Shown here: one piece after another, positions 42,041-51,115 of the stretch
Layout of the letters: each line of letters begins with the position of its first letter
Numbering within the stretch: the stretch's first letter is position 1
NCBI GenBank assembly: GCA_002892395.1
Contig: NBBL01000001.1
Span: 589 to 64,588 of the forward strand
Direction: 5' to 3'
Source of the DNA: Lachnospiraceae bacterium
GTDB lineage: Bacteria > Bacillota > Clostridia > Lachnospirales > Lachnospiraceae
DNA: 64,000 nt
Notes under the pieces: generated by a model
Database searches by the model: none
What the model was told of the DNA's origin: nothing
The model's input: the letters and a program-made list of their open reading frames with translations, nothing else
Position numbers and translations under genes: made by a program

Positions 42041-42521
42041 GCTTTCCTATGAGGCGGAGGAGAAGCTGCACATTCCGTATCGTGCTATTATTGCCCGGGT
42101 GGTGGAGGCGTGTCTTCGGGAGGAGCACTGCCCCTATGAGGCAGAGGTGTCGGTGACCATAGTAGATGCCGAAGCAATTCGGGAGCTGAACCGCACGTAT
42201 CGGGGAATTGACAGGGAAACCGATGTGCTTTCCTTTCCCATGCTGCGTTACGAGACGGCAGGTGCGATCAGTGAGCAGGCGGCGAAGGAAAACAGAAATC
42301 CGGAGACAGACGAGCTGATGCTCGGGGATATTGTGCTGAATGTTTCCCGGGTTAAATCACAGGCAGCGGAATACGGACACACGCAGAAGCGGGAGCTGGC
42401 ATTTCTCACCGCCCACAGCATGCTTCATCTCCTCGGCTATGACCATGTGGAGGAGCAGGAACGGCAGATCATGGAGGAACGGCAGCGCAGCATATTGGAT
42501 GCAATCGGTTACAGGCGGTGA
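42030..42521 (+). CDS. ybeY: Endoribonuclease YbeY
   Basis: Zinc enzyme for 16S rRNA 3' maturation and ribosome quality control. 163 aa with the metal motif HSMLHLLGYDH near residue 129 and the family box LNRTYRGIDRETDVLSFP. An extra ~15 residue insert (AISEQAAKENRNPET) precedes LGDIVLN. ATG 42030 lies in the phoH end, behind GGGCGGGAGC. In many Firmicutes diacylglycerol kinase and era follow; here a flippase gene follows instead. Confidence 0.96.
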   Translation: MSIELSYEAEEKLHIPYRAIIARVVEACLREEHCPYEAEVSVTIVDAEAIRELNRTYRGIDRETDVLSFPMLRYETAGAISEQAAKENRNPETDELMLGDIVLNVSRVKSQAAEYGHTQKRELAFLTAHSMLHLLGYDHVEEQERQIMEERQRSILDAIGYRR

Positions 42522-42543
42522 TCGGCGGCAGGGAGAAAAACAG

Positions 42544-44199
42544 TTGAAACAGAGACAGACAAAGAAACGGAAAAACAGCACTTCCGGCTTTTTGGTGCAG
42601 GGATCGATTTATGCGCTCTCCGGCATCATTTCCAGCCTGATCGGCCTTTTGTACCGCCTCCCGCTCACACGAATCATCGGGGATGAGGGAAACGGTTATT
42701 ATTCGGCTGCGTTCAATGTCTATACCATTATTTTGCTCCTGTCCTCCTACAGCCTTCCGCTTGCGGTTTCCAAGCTGATTTCCGCCCGTGTCGGAGCAAA
42801 ACACTACCGGGATGCATACCGAATTCTGAAGGCCGCCCTGGTTTATGCCACTGTGGTGGGCGCCTTGGGCTGCTTTTTGATTTTTTCGGGGGCAGGCTGG
42901 TTTGCAGAGACACTTCTTCGAATACCGGAGGCAAAGTATCCGCTCAGAGCACTGGCGCCAACCGTATGGATTGTCTCCTATCTCGGCGTTTGCAGAGGCT
43001 ACTGGCAGGGACAGTCTACCATGGTTCCCACCGCACTTTCGCAGATCGCAGAACAGATTGTCAATGCGCTGGTGAGCGTCGGGGCCGCCTGGTTCCTGCT
43101 GCAATATGCACTGCGGCATCAAATGCCGGAGAGCAAAAGCTCTGCACTCGGCGCCATGGGAGGAACCATCGGAACCGGGACAGGTGCACTGGCGGCTCTT
43201 CTCCTTTTTCTTCTTCTGTTCGCCTGGAATCGCAGCGCGCTTCGGAAACGGCGGCTCAGAGACCGTTCCAATTCGGAGGAGAGCTATGCTGAGATCACAG
43301 TGCTTCTGGTCATGACCGTTGTCCCGGTGATTCTCTCCACCGCGATTTACAATGTGGGGGGCATTCTCGACAACGCCATGTTCGGCCGCGCCATGTTTTC
43401 TCTCGGAAGGCAGGCGGAAACGGCGGGAGACTACGGTATCTACACAGCAAAGTACAAGCTCCTTGTCAACGTGCCGATTATGGTGGCAAATTCTGTCGCA
43501 TCTGCGCTCATCCCGGCGCTCTCCCGCGCCAATGCAGCGGGAGATTATGATGAGGTGAGAAGCGGCGTTTCCAATGCGATTCGTTTCGCCATGATTGTGG
43601 CCATTCCCTCTGCAGTGGGTCTGGGGGTGATGGCAGATCCTCTGATTCCTCTGCTGTTCGGAAGCGGCAAAACAGCGATTTTGATGATGCGGGTCGGCTG
43701 TGCCACAGTGGTGTTCTATTCTCTGTCCACCGTCACCAATGCCATTTTGCAGGGTACCAGTCACATGCGGATTCCGGTGAGACATGCGCTGATCTCCCTG
43801 GGCATTCATGTTGCGGTTCTGGAGTGCTTGCTGCGGGTGTTCCGTATCGGCATTTTCGGCGTTGTGGCAGCGGATATGCTGTTTGCGTTCTGTATGTGTG
43901 CCCTGAATGCGGTATCCCTGAAAAAGCACTTGGGCTACCGACAGGAGTACGGGAGAAGCTTTGTGGCTCCGTTTCTTTGCGCGGTGCTCATGGGTCTCGT
44001 GACAGCCGGACTTAAGGTACTGGTTTCCGCCGTCACAGAAAGCCGCATCATGGGAACGGCCCTGCCGATGCTTGCGGCTGTTTTCTCCTATGCGGCACTT
44101 TTAATCCGCTCCGGAACGGTGTCCGCTGCAGAACTCAGGCGTTTTCCGGGCGGAGCTGTCATTGTTAGAATTGCCCGGAAAATCAGGCTGTTATCGTGA
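42544..44199 (+). CDS. MATE/MOP-type lipid flippase (SpoVB/MurJ-like)
   Basis: 551 aa with about 14 membrane segments. SGFLVQGSIYALSGIISSLIGLLYRLPLTRIIGDEGNGYYSAAF and the later KYKLLVNVPIMVANSVASALIPALSRA are typical of the SpoVB/YtgP branch of the polysaccharide-transporter superfamily, some of which flip lipid II. The start is TTG 42544 behind GGGAGA. The reverse strand is also open here, which is a compositional artefact. It is followed by a flavoprotein gene after 11 bases, a pairing seen in other Clostridia from memory. Confidence 0.88.
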   Translation: MKQRQTKKRKNSTSGFLVQGSIYALSGIISSLIGLLYRLPLTRIIGDEGNGYYSAAFNVYTIILLLSSYSLPLAVSKLISARVGAKHYRDAYRILKAALVYATVVGALGCFLIFSGAGWFAETLLRIPEAKYPLRALAPTVWIVSYLGVCRGYWQGQSTMVPTALSQIAEQIVNALVSVGAAWFLLQYALRHQMPESKSSALGAMGGTIGTGTGALAALLLFLLLFAWNRSALRKRRLRDRSNSEESYAEITVLLVMTVVPVILSTAIYNVGGILDNAMFGRAMFSLGRQAETAGDYGIYTAKYKLLVNVPIMVANSVASALIPALSRANAAGDYDEVRSGVSNAIRFAMIVAIPSAVGLGVMADPLIPLLFGSGKTAILMMRVGCATVVFYSLSTVTNAILQGTSHMRIPVRHALISLGIHVAVLECLLRVFRIGIFGVVAADMLFAFCMCALNAVSLKKHLGYRQEYGRSFVAPFLCAVLMGLVTAGLKVLVSAVTESRIMGTALPMLAAVFSYAALLIRSGTVSAAELRRFPGGAVIVRIARKIRLLS

Positions 44200-44210
44200 A
44201 GGGAGGTCAC

Positions 44211-45428
44211 ATGGAATACAGAGTTTGTGTGATCGGGGGCGGGCCGGCAGGTCTTACGGCTGCGCTGACTGCGGCAGAGCAGGGGTTTCGCACCACGCTT
44301 TTGGAGCGCGGCGAACGAGTCGGGAAAAAACTTTTGCTCACGGGAAACGGCAGGTGCAATTATACGAATCTTCACATCGACGCAGGCTGTTATCACGAGG
44401 CGGAGAACGGCTTTGCCATGCAGGCGCTGAAACACTTCGGCCCGGAGGAGAGTATTGCGTGGCTCCGGGAGCTGGGGATTGAACCGACAGAAAAAAATGA
44501 AGGCTGGATTTATCCCCGATCCGAACAGGCGGGCTCCGTCCTGAATGCGTTGCGGGAATGCTGTATGCAAAACGGGGTCAGGATTGTCACTGCAGCGGTG
44601 ATCCGGCGGATTCGGAGGAGAAAGGATGCGGTCTTTCAGGTGATGACCGAGACAGAGATGATCCTGGCGGATCGTCTTATCCTGGCGACGGGAGGAAAAT
44701 CCTACAGTGGGACAGGCTCTGACGGAAGCGGCTACTGCTACGCAACGGATTTCGGCCACCATCTGGTTGAGCCGCTTCCGGCTCTCTGCGGTCTGCATTG
44801 TGCGGAGAAGGAATTTTTCAGGTCGACAGCAGGGGTTCGCGTCCGCGGGAAAGCAGAGCTTTTGATCAACGGAGCCGTCAAAGAGCAGGCGGAGGGTGAA
44901 ATCCAGCTGAATGCCTACGGACTTTCCGGCATTCCGATTTTTCAGCTCAGCAGAACCGCTTCCATTGCATGGAAGCGAGGGAAAAAGGTGGAGGTTGTGG
45001 TCCATTTTCTGCCGGAGATCGCCGATCTCGGGTCATTTCTGCAACAGCGTCTCCGGTTAACGCTTCTCAGAAATCTGGAATTGGCGGGAAACGGGCTGAT
45101 GAACAAAAATTTATGGAATGCGCTCCTTAAGCGGGCGCAGTTAAAGCCGGGAGCCTCCCTGGAGCACCTGGGAAGGGAGGAAATTTCCAATCTGCAGGAA
45201 ACGTTGGAGGCGCAGCGATTTCGGGTGCTTCGGACGGCGGACTTCGAACAGGCGCAGGTGACAACGGGGGGAATCGACACCGGAGAAATTGATCCCGAGA
45301 CGATGGAATCCAGGCTGGTTCCCGGGCTTCGCTTTGCCGGAGAAATCATGAATGTGGACGGCATCTGCGGCGGGTACAACCTGCAGTGGTGCTGGACCAG
45401 CGGAAAACTGGCGGGAGGAAGAACATGA
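44211..45428 (+). CDS. NAD(P)/FAD-dependent oxidoreductase (HI0933/BaiN-like)
   Basis: 405 aa flavoprotein. VCVIGGGPAGLTAALTAAEQG is the FAD-binding loop; LLTGNGRCNYTN, ATGGKSYSGTGSDGSGY and AGEIMNVDGICGGYNLQWCWTSG are the HI0933-family signatures. Members act on diverse substrates, including bile-acid derivatives in gut Clostridia (BaiN), so the reaction is open. ATG 44211 follows GGGAGGTCAC. Its stop overlaps the DUF3783 start (ATGA). Confidence 0.92.
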   Translation: MEYRVCVIGGGPAGLTAALTAAEQGFRTTLLERGERVGKKLLLTGNGRCNYTNLHIDAGCYHEAENGFAMQALKHFGPEESIAWLRELGIEPTEKNEGWIYPRSEQAGSVLNALRECCMQNGVRIVTAAVIRRIRRRKDAVFQVMTETEMILADRLILATGGKSYSGTGSDGSGYCYATDFGHHLVEPLPALCGLHCAEKEFFRSTAGVRVRGKAELLINGAVKEQAEGEIQLNAYGLSGIPIFQLSRTASIAWKRGKKVEVVVHFLPEIADLGSFLQQRLRLTLLRNLELAGNGLMNKNLWNALLKRAQLKPGASLEHLGREEISNLQETLEAQRFRVLRTADFEQAQVTTGGIDTGEIDPETMESRLVPGLRFAGEIMNVDGICGGYNLQWCWTSGKLAGGRT

Positions 45429-45850
45429 AGAAATCAAGCGGATCGGGGGCAAGCATTATAGCCTACCTTCCGGCGGGAAGAGCGATGCCGGAATTGCTGA
45501 CAATCTGTATGATTCAGAAGCTGCGCTGCCGGTTGGCAGGACCGGAGGATTTTGAAAGAACGGTGGAGGACCTTTTGCTGCAGCGAAGCGGTGACGGCGG
45601 AGAATCGGAACCGGAGACAGGAAAAGAGGCAGGAAAAGAGGCGGGAAAAGAGGCAGGAAAAGAGCCGATGCTGATTCTCTGCAATCTCTCCGGGGCAGCG
45701 ATGAATCGGTTTTTATCGGAGCTCAGAAAAAGGGGACAGTATGTTCCGTTGAAGGCATCGCTTACAGAAACCAACCGAACATGGAAGCTGTCTAAGCTGT
45801 ACCGTGCGCTTTGCATGGAGCATCAATCAATGACGGGAGAGAACATTTAA
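45425..45850 (+). CDS. DUF3783 protein with GKEA tandem repeat
   Basis: 141 aa. The C-terminal half, ILCNLSGAAMNRFLSELRKRG followed by VPLKASLTETNRTWKLSKL, matches the DUF3783 pattern as I remember it (PLKAVLTPTN). The N-terminal half (ASIIAYLPAGRAMPELLTICMIQKL) could be a second small domain. Between them lies an acidic-basic linker with four GKEA-type units. ATG 45425 overlaps the previous stop and the end overlaps the next start by one base, so it is tightly coupled to two FAD enzymes. Function unknown. Confidence 0.7.
   Translation: MKKSSGSGASIIAYLPAGRAMPELLTICMIQKLRCRLAGPEDFERTVEDLLLQRSGDGGESEPETGKEAGKEAGKEAGKEPMLILCNLSGAAMNRFLSELRKRGQYVPLKASLTETNRTWKLSKLYRALCMEHQSMTGENI
45620..45667 (+). 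repeat. Four 12-base in-frame tandem repeats in the DUF3783 gene
   Basis: Units GGAAAAGAGGCA, GGAAAAGAGGCG, GGAAAAGAGGCA and GGAAAAGAGCCG follow without spacers. Each adds Gly-Lys-Glu-Ala (last unit Pro), so gain or loss of a unit would keep the frame. Confidence 0.95.
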
Positions 45851-47478
45851 TGGCGATCCGCATCAATCCGATTGCGCTGTCCATCCACCACGACGATGCC
45901 GCACTCCGGAAAAAAGTCATCTCGCTGCTTCGAATTCCGGAGACAGAGCTTAAGGAAGTTCAAATCCGAAGGCGTTCGATCGATGCGAGAAAAAAAGAGG
46001 ATATTCGTTACTCCTACATGCTGGATGTGACCGTGGAGAACGAAGCGCATGTGTTGAAAAAAAACAGAGATGTTCGCGTCACGCAGGCGGAGACCGTTTC
46101 CTATGCTGTTCCAAGCCATGGAGAGGAAACGCTGCTCCACCGCCCTGTTGTGGTGGGAAGCGGTCCGGCAGGACTGTTTGCGGGGCTGTTGCTGGCAAGA
46201 GAGGGATATCATCCGATCATACTGGAGCGGGGACTGCCGGTGGAAGAAAGAGCCAGAGTAATCGACCGCTTCTGGAAGCGCGGCATTCTGGACCCGGAAT
46301 GCAATGTTTCTTTTGGAGAAGGGGGCGCCGGCACCTTTTCCGACGGAAAGCTGAACACGCTGGTAAAGGATCGGTTCGGGAGAAATCAGGAGGTTCTGAA
46401 GGCTTTTGTCCGATTTGGGGCAGACGAAGAAATCCTGTGGGAGCAGAAGCCGCATGTGGGAACCGATCGGTTGATTGGCATTATCCGGGGAATTCGGGAG
46501 GAAATTCTGGATCTGGGAGGGGAAATCCGCTTTTCTGCCTGTGTGTCCCGCCTTGTGAAGGAAGACAATCGGCTGCGGGGCGTGATCCTGAAGGACGGCG
46601 AAGAAATTCCCTGCTCCGTACTGATCGCGGCCATCGGACATTCCGCCCGGGACAGCATTCAGCGCTTCTATGAGCAGGGAATTCGGATGGAGGCAAAGCC
46701 CTTTGCAGTGGGCCTTCGCATCCAGCATCCCCAGCATTTGATCGATGTCTCACAGTACGGAGAGAGAGAGGCCGCTTTCCTTTCTCCGGCGCCCTACAAG
46801 CTCACGGGGAAAAGCCGGGATGGAAGAGGCGTCTACACCTTCTGTATGTGCCCGGGGGGCTATGTTGTCAACGCATCCAGCGAGGAGGGAATGACGGCAG
46901 TCAATGGCATGAGCTACCATGACAGGAATTCCCAAAATGCGAATTCCGCCGTGATCGTGACGGTGTCTCCGGAGGAGTACGGCGGGACGGAGAATCCGCT
47001 GGCCGGGATCTTGTTCCAGCGAGAGCTTGAAACAAGAGCGTACCGGGCAGGCAAGGGGAAAATTCCGGTGCAGCTTTACGGAGATTTTTGTGCAGGAATC
47101 ATTTCCTCGGAATTTCGCACGGTTTCCCCCTGTTTTCGCGGTGAGACACAGTTTGCAGATTTAAATCCGGTGCTGGGAGCCTCTATTTCCCGGGCCCTCC
47201 GGGACGGAATGTCACAGTTTGACCGGAAAATAAGAGGCTTTGCGCTTCCGGATGCCATTCTTGCAGGCGTTGAGAGCCGCACCTCCTCTCCGGTGAGAAT
47301 CCTCCGGGATTCCTCCTTCGTCTCCTCCCTTGACGGGTTTTACCCCTGCGGAGAGGGCGCAGGATATGCAGGCGGAATCATGAGCGCCGCGATGGACGGG
47401 ATGAAGGTGGCAGAAGCGGTCATTCACCGCTATGCTCCCTGCAGAACCGCCGAGGAAGGAAGAAAGAGAACGGATTGA
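45850..47478 (+). CDS. FAD-dependent dehydrogenase (COG2509-like)
   Basis: 542 aa flavoprotein. About 95 N-terminal residues (RIRRSIDARKK-like region, IRYSYMLDVTV) precede the FAD loop VVVGSGPAGLFAGLLLAREGY. NVSFGEGGAGTFSDGKLNT, AIGHSARDS, FCMCPGGYVVNASSE and PCGEGAGYAGGIMSAAMDG are strong family motifs. Widespread in Clostridia, substrate unknown. ATG 45850 shares a base with the upstream stop (TAATG). The next promoter overlaps its own stop codon. Confidence 0.92.
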   Translation: MAIRINPIALSIHHDDAALRKKVISLLRIPETELKEVQIRRRSIDARKKEDIRYSYMLDVTVENEAHVLKKNRDVRVTQAETVSYAVPSHGEETLLHRPVVVGSGPAGLFAGLLLAREGYHPIILERGLPVEERARVIDRFWKRGILDPECNVSFGEGGAGTFSDGKLNTLVKDRFGRNQEVLKAFVRFGADEEILWEQKPHVGTDRLIGIIRGIREEILDLGGEIRFSACVSRLVKEDNRLRGVILKDGEEIPCSVLIAAIGHSARDSIQRFYEQGIRMEAKPFAVGLRIQHPQHLIDVSQYGEREAAFLSPAPYKLTGKSRDGRGVYTFCMCPGGYVVNASSEEGMTAVNGMSYHDRNSQNANSAVIVTVSPEEYGGTENPLAGILFQRELETRAYRAGKGKIPVQLYGDFCAGIISSEFRTVSPCFRGETQFADLNPVLGASISRALRDGMSQFDRKIRGFALPDAILAGVESRTSSPVRILRDSSFVSSLDGFYPCGEGAGYAGGIMSAAMDGMKVAEAVIHRYAPCRTAEEGRKRTD

Positions 47479-47503
47479 CGCCTGTTTCAAAGCAGAGTAA
47501 ACT
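47475..47503 (+). promoter_or_regulatory. Promoter of proBA
   Basis: TTGACG (47475-47480), 17 bases, TAAACT (47498-47503). The -35 includes the stop codon (47476-47478) of the upstream gene. Confidence 0.65.
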
Positions 47504-47542
47504 AAACAATCAATGATTTGACCGATACCGGAGGAAAACCCT

Positions 47543-48409
47543 ATGCATGCTTCCGATCACAGACTTTATCTGAAGAATAAGAGGAGAATCGTCATTAAGG
47601 TGGGATCCTCCACCATTACCCGGGCGGGCACCGGCGCCGTCAATCTGGGAAAAATCGAAAAGCTGGTGAGAAAAATCAATGATTTGAAGTGTGAGGGAAG
47701 GGAGGTGGTCCTGGTGACCTCCGGCGCCATTGCCGCCGGGCGGGAGACCCTTCGAATTTCCAAAAAGGCTGGAAATTTAGCGGAGAAGCAAGCGTTTGCG
47801 GCGGTGGGACAGGCGCAGCTCATGATGATTTATCAGAAGCTGTTTGCCGAATATCACATGCATGCGGCGCAGCTGCTTCTGACTCGATATACCATGCAGG
47901 AGGAGACTGGGAGAAGCAACGCGAAAAATACCTTTTCGGAGCTTTTAAAGCTGGGGGTGGTTCCGATTGTCAATGAAAACGATACGGTTTCCACACTTGA
48001 AATCCGCTTTGGAGACAATGACAGGCTGTCTGCTCTCGTAAGCTCCTTGATTTCTGCAGATCTCCTGATTCTTCTCTCGGATGTGGACGGTCTCTACTCC
48101 GACGACCCCAATCGGAACCCGGAGGCGAAGCGGATCTCCATGGTGGAGACAGTCACACCGAAGCTCATGATGATGGCGAAGGAAAGCACGGGCTCCGATG
48201 TGGGAACCGGCGGCATGGCCACCAAATTAAAGGCTGCGCAGATTGCCTGCAGCAGCGGGACAGATATGATTATTGCCAGCGGAGAGGATCTTTCGGTTCT
48301 GGATCGCATTTTTTCCGGGGAGGATGTGGGCACATTGTTTGAGTGCGGACGGATCGCAGATTTTGATTTTGACAGCTACATGCGTCAAATCAAGGAAGGA
48401 GAAGCGTGA
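47543..48409 (+). CDS. proB: Glutamate 5-kinase (short form)
   Basis: First step of proline synthesis. 288 aa, the amino-acid-kinase domain alone; the C-terminal PUA domain of the E. coli enzyme (about 367 aa) is absent. VIKVGSSTITR, VTSGAIAAGRETL, NENDTVST, LLSDVDGLYSDDP and GTGGMATKLKAAQIA are catalytic and binding motifs. ATG 47543 follows CCGGAGGAAAACCCT. It overlaps proA (TGATG). Confidence 0.96.
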   Translation: MHASDHRLYLKNKRRIVIKVGSSTITRAGTGAVNLGKIEKLVRKINDLKCEGREVVLVTSGAIAAGRETLRISKKAGNLAEKQAFAAVGQAQLMMIYQKLFAEYHMHAAQLLLTRYTMQEETGRSNAKNTFSELLKLGVVPIVNENDTVSTLEIRFGDNDRLSALVSSLISADLLILLSDVDGLYSDDPNRNPEAKRISMVETVTPKLMMMAKESTGSDVGTGGMATKLKAAQIACSSGTDMIIASGEDLSVLDRIFSGEDVGTLFECGRIADFDFDSYMRQIKEGEA

Positions 48410-49662
48410 TGGAAGAAATGAAGCGTCTGGGCGTTGCAGCGAGGCAGGCTGCATTCAGGCTGCTGTCCCTCGGCACCGAGGAGAAAAATCGGGCGCTTCG
48501 CTCCGCGGCGGAGGCACTTCGCTCCCATGAGGACCGCATTTTGAAGGCGAATCAAAGGGACATGGAGCGGGCAAAAGAACGGGGAATTCCGGAGGGGCTT
48601 TTGGACCGGCTTCAGCTCACGCCTGCGCGCCTTGCCTCCATGGCGGAGGGGCTTTCCTCGTTGATTCAGCTCCCGGATCCCGTCGGAGAGGTTCTCTCCC
48701 AACAGACGCTGGAAAACGGACTTAGGATTACGAAACGGCGCGTCCCCCTGGGCGTGATCGGCATGATCTACGAGGCCCGTCCAAATGTGACCAGCGATGC
48801 GTTCGGCATTGCTTTTAAGGCGGGCAATGCAGTGATTCTCCGGGGCGGAAGCGATGCGATTGACTCCAATCTCGCCATTTCGGAGGCGCTGAGGGACGGA
48901 TTGGAGCAGGCAGGCGCTCCGGTGGATGCACTGCAGCTTGTAAAAGACAGCTCCAGGGAAAGCGCGAAGGCACTCATGCACCTAAACGGATATGTGGACG
49001 TTTTGATTCCGCGGGGGAGCGCAGCGCTGATTCAAACGGTGCTTCGGGAAAGCACGGTGCCGGTGATTGAAACCGGCGCAGGAAATTGTCATATCTACGT
49101 GGATGAGACGGCAGATCTTAAGAAGGCAGTCCCTATTATTCTCAATGCAAAGACACAGCGAATTGGTGTCTGCAACGCCGCGGAATCTCTGGTGGTGCAC
49201 CGGGCGGTGGGGAAAGAGCTCCTTGGAGCATTGAAGGCGGCATGGGAAGGACAGGGGCATCCGGTGGAGCTTCGCGGAGACGAAACAGCAAGGAGCTGGG
49301 ATCACTCCCTTACTCCTGTGTCGGAGGAGGACTGGGGAAGGGAATATCTGGACTATATCCTTTCGGTGAAAACGGTGGCCTCGCTGGAAGAAGCGATCGC
49401 ACACATCAACCGCTATCACAGCATGCATTCCGATGCGATTGTGACGGAATCGAAAGAGAACGCGGAAGCATTCCTTCGGGAGGTGGATTCCGCCTGTGTC
49501 TACGTCAACGCATCCACCCGCTTTACGGATGGCGGAGAATTCGGCTTCGGCGCAGAGATGGGCATCAGCACACAAAAGCTCCACGCGAGAGGTCCTATGG
49601 GATTAAAGGAGCTTACTTCCTACAAATATGAAATCAGGGGAAACGGGCAGATCCGACCATAG
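48409..49662 (+). CDS. proA: Gamma-glutamyl phosphate reductase
   Basis: Second step of proline synthesis, reducing glutamyl phosphate with NADPH. 417 aa. VPLGVIGMIYEARPNVTSDAFG, ILRGGSDAIDSN, VIETGAGNCHIYVDETAD, QRIGVCNAAESLVVH (catalytic Cys) and NASTRFTDGGEFGFGAEMG are the signature blocks. ATG 48409 overlaps the proB stop; a GTG directly before it (48406) is possible. AAGGAGAAG lies upstream. Confidence 0.97.
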   Translation: MEEMKRLGVAARQAAFRLLSLGTEEKNRALRSAAEALRSHEDRILKANQRDMERAKERGIPEGLLDRLQLTPARLASMAEGLSSLIQLPDPVGEVLSQQTLENGLRITKRRVPLGVIGMIYEARPNVTSDAFGIAFKAGNAVILRGGSDAIDSNLAISEALRDGLEQAGAPVDALQLVKDSSRESAKALMHLNGYVDVLIPRGSAALIQTVLRESTVPVIETGAGNCHIYVDETADLKKAVPIILNAKTQRIGVCNAAESLVVHRAVGKELLGALKAAWEGQGHPVELRGDETARSWDHSLTPVSEEDWGREYLDYILSVKTVASLEEAIAHINRYHSMHSDAIVTESKENAEAFLREVDSACVYVNASTRFTDGGEFGFGAEMGISTQKLHARGPMGLKELTSYKYEIRGNGQIRP

Positions 49663-49686
49663 GACGGTGGGGTTCGTTGGGAAAAT

Positions 49687-49700
49687 CTGTTCCGGAACAG
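49687..49700. repeat. 14 bp perfect palindrome before miaB
   Basis: CTGTTCCGGAACAG at 49687-49700, the main feature of the 54-base gap between proA and miaB. It ends directly before the AAAGG that serves as the miaB ribosome-binding site. It could be a regulator site or chance. Confidence 0.4.
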
Positions 49701-49716
49701 AAAGGTTTTGTTTGAG

Positions 49717-51114
49717 ATGGCTGAGGAACAAAAGCAAAGGCTTTTTATAGAACAATTAAAGCAGGTGATAGAGGAGCGGGCGGCAAAGAAGGGGAGCCCT
49801 GTCACCTGTCATATTACCACCATGGGGTGTCAGATGAATGCCAGGGATTCCGAAAAGCTCTCCGGGATTCTCTCTGAAATCGGATGTCGGGAAATTGAAT
49901 CGGAGGATGCGGATATTCTCCTCTTCAACACCTGTACCGTCCGGGAAAATGCCAATGAAAAGCTGTACGGGCATCTGGGAATTGTGAAGCATTTTAAAAA
50001 AGAAAAAAAAGATATGCTGATTGGGATCTGCGGCTGTATGATGCAGGAGCAGGATGAGGTGCTTCGCATTCGCACCAAGTACCGCTTTGTGGATCTGGTG
50101 TTCGGCACACATAACATCTGGAAATTTCCGGAGCTGTTGTACGCCTGTACCACGGAGCGCCAAAGGGTGATTGATGTGGAGGAGGAAACGGATGATTTTC
50201 GAGACCATATGCCTGTTCGGCGAAAAACAGGGTTTAAATCCGGCGTCAACATCATGTACGGCTGCAATAATTTCTGCAGCTACTGCATTGTGCCTTATGT
50301 GAGAGGAAGGGAAAAAAGCCGTGAACCGGAAGACATTATCAGGGAAATCCGAGCCTTGGTGAAGGACGGCGTGAAAGAAATCATGCTGCTGGGACAAAAT
50401 GTCAACTCGTACGGGAAGACGCTGGATCTTCCGGTGAGCTTTGCCGATCTTTTGAGACGAATCTGCAGAATCGACGGGCTTTTGCGGGTGCGGTTTATGA
50501 CCCCGCATCCCAAGGATCTCTCGGATGATTTGATCCTTGCCATCCGGGAAAATCCCAAGGTATGTCGTCACATCCACCTTCCGCTTCAGTCCGGAAGCAC
50601 ACGCATTCTGAAGCGGATGAACCGCTGCTACACGAAGGAATCCTATCTTTCTCTGGTCAAGCGCATTCGAACATTGCTCCCGGAAATCGGGCTGACCACC
50701 GATGTGATCGTCGGCTTTCCGGGCGAAACCGAGGAGGATTTTCAGGATACGCTGGATGTGGTGTCCCGGTGTGAATTTCAATCCGCGTTTACCTTTGTTT
50801 ATTCCAAGCGAACCGGGACGCCGGCAGCCGCATTTGAGGATCAGGTGCCTCCGGATGTGGTGTCCGACCGGATGAAGCGGCTCATCGACCTGGTTCAGAG
50901 TCATGCTTCCCGTGTGGCCGATCGGGATCAGGGAACGATTGCTCCGGTGCTGGTGGAGGAAAAGGATCGCCACAGGGATGGCTATCTCACGGGACGGCTG
51001 GGGAATAATCTCATGGTTCACTTTCCGGGAGAGGAAGCGTGGATCGGTCAAATGGTGGATGTGGAGCTGGTGGAATCCAAGGGATTCTACTACATGGGAA
51101 TCAGGAGGGACTGA
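49717..51114 (+). CDS. miaB: tRNA-2-methylthio-N6-isopentenyladenosine37 synthase
   Basis: Radical-SAM enzyme that thiomethylates i6A37 in tRNA; the isopentenyl group is made by MiaA, encoded at 55828. 465 aa from ATG 49717. The auxiliary cluster Cys are in TTMGCQMN, FNTCTVRENA and GICGCMMQ; the radical-SAM cluster is in YGCNNFCSYCIVPYVRG. A TRAM domain ends the protein. It starts the miaB-mutS-mutL-miaA run, with mutS beginning 1 base after its stop. Confidence 0.97.
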   Translation: MAEEQKQRLFIEQLKQVIEERAAKKGSPVTCHITTMGCQMNARDSEKLSGILSEIGCREIESEDADILLFNTCTVRENANEKLYGHLGIVKHFKKEKKDMLIGICGCMMQEQDEVLRIRTKYRFVDLVFGTHNIWKFPELLYACTTERQRVIDVEEETDDFRDHMPVRRKTGFKSGVNIMYGCNNFCSYCIVPYVRGREKSREPEDIIREIRALVKDGVKEIMLLGQNVNSYGKTLDLPVSFADLLRRICRIDGLLRVRFMTPHPKDLSDDLILAIRENPKVCRHIHLPLQSGSTRILKRMNRCYTKESYLSLVKRIRTLLPEIGLTTDVIVGFPGETEEDFQDTLDVVSRCEFQSAFTFVYSKRTGTPAAAFEDQVPPDVVSDRMKRLIDLVQSHASRVADRDQGTIAPVLVEEKDRHRDGYLTGRLGNNLMVHFPGEEAWIGQMVDVELVESKGFYYMGIRRD

Positions 51115-51115
51115 C

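Noticed and set aside
42469-43929. Minus-strand frame opposite the flippase (about 490 codons)
   Set aside because: Composition artefact; the plus-strand membrane protein is clear.
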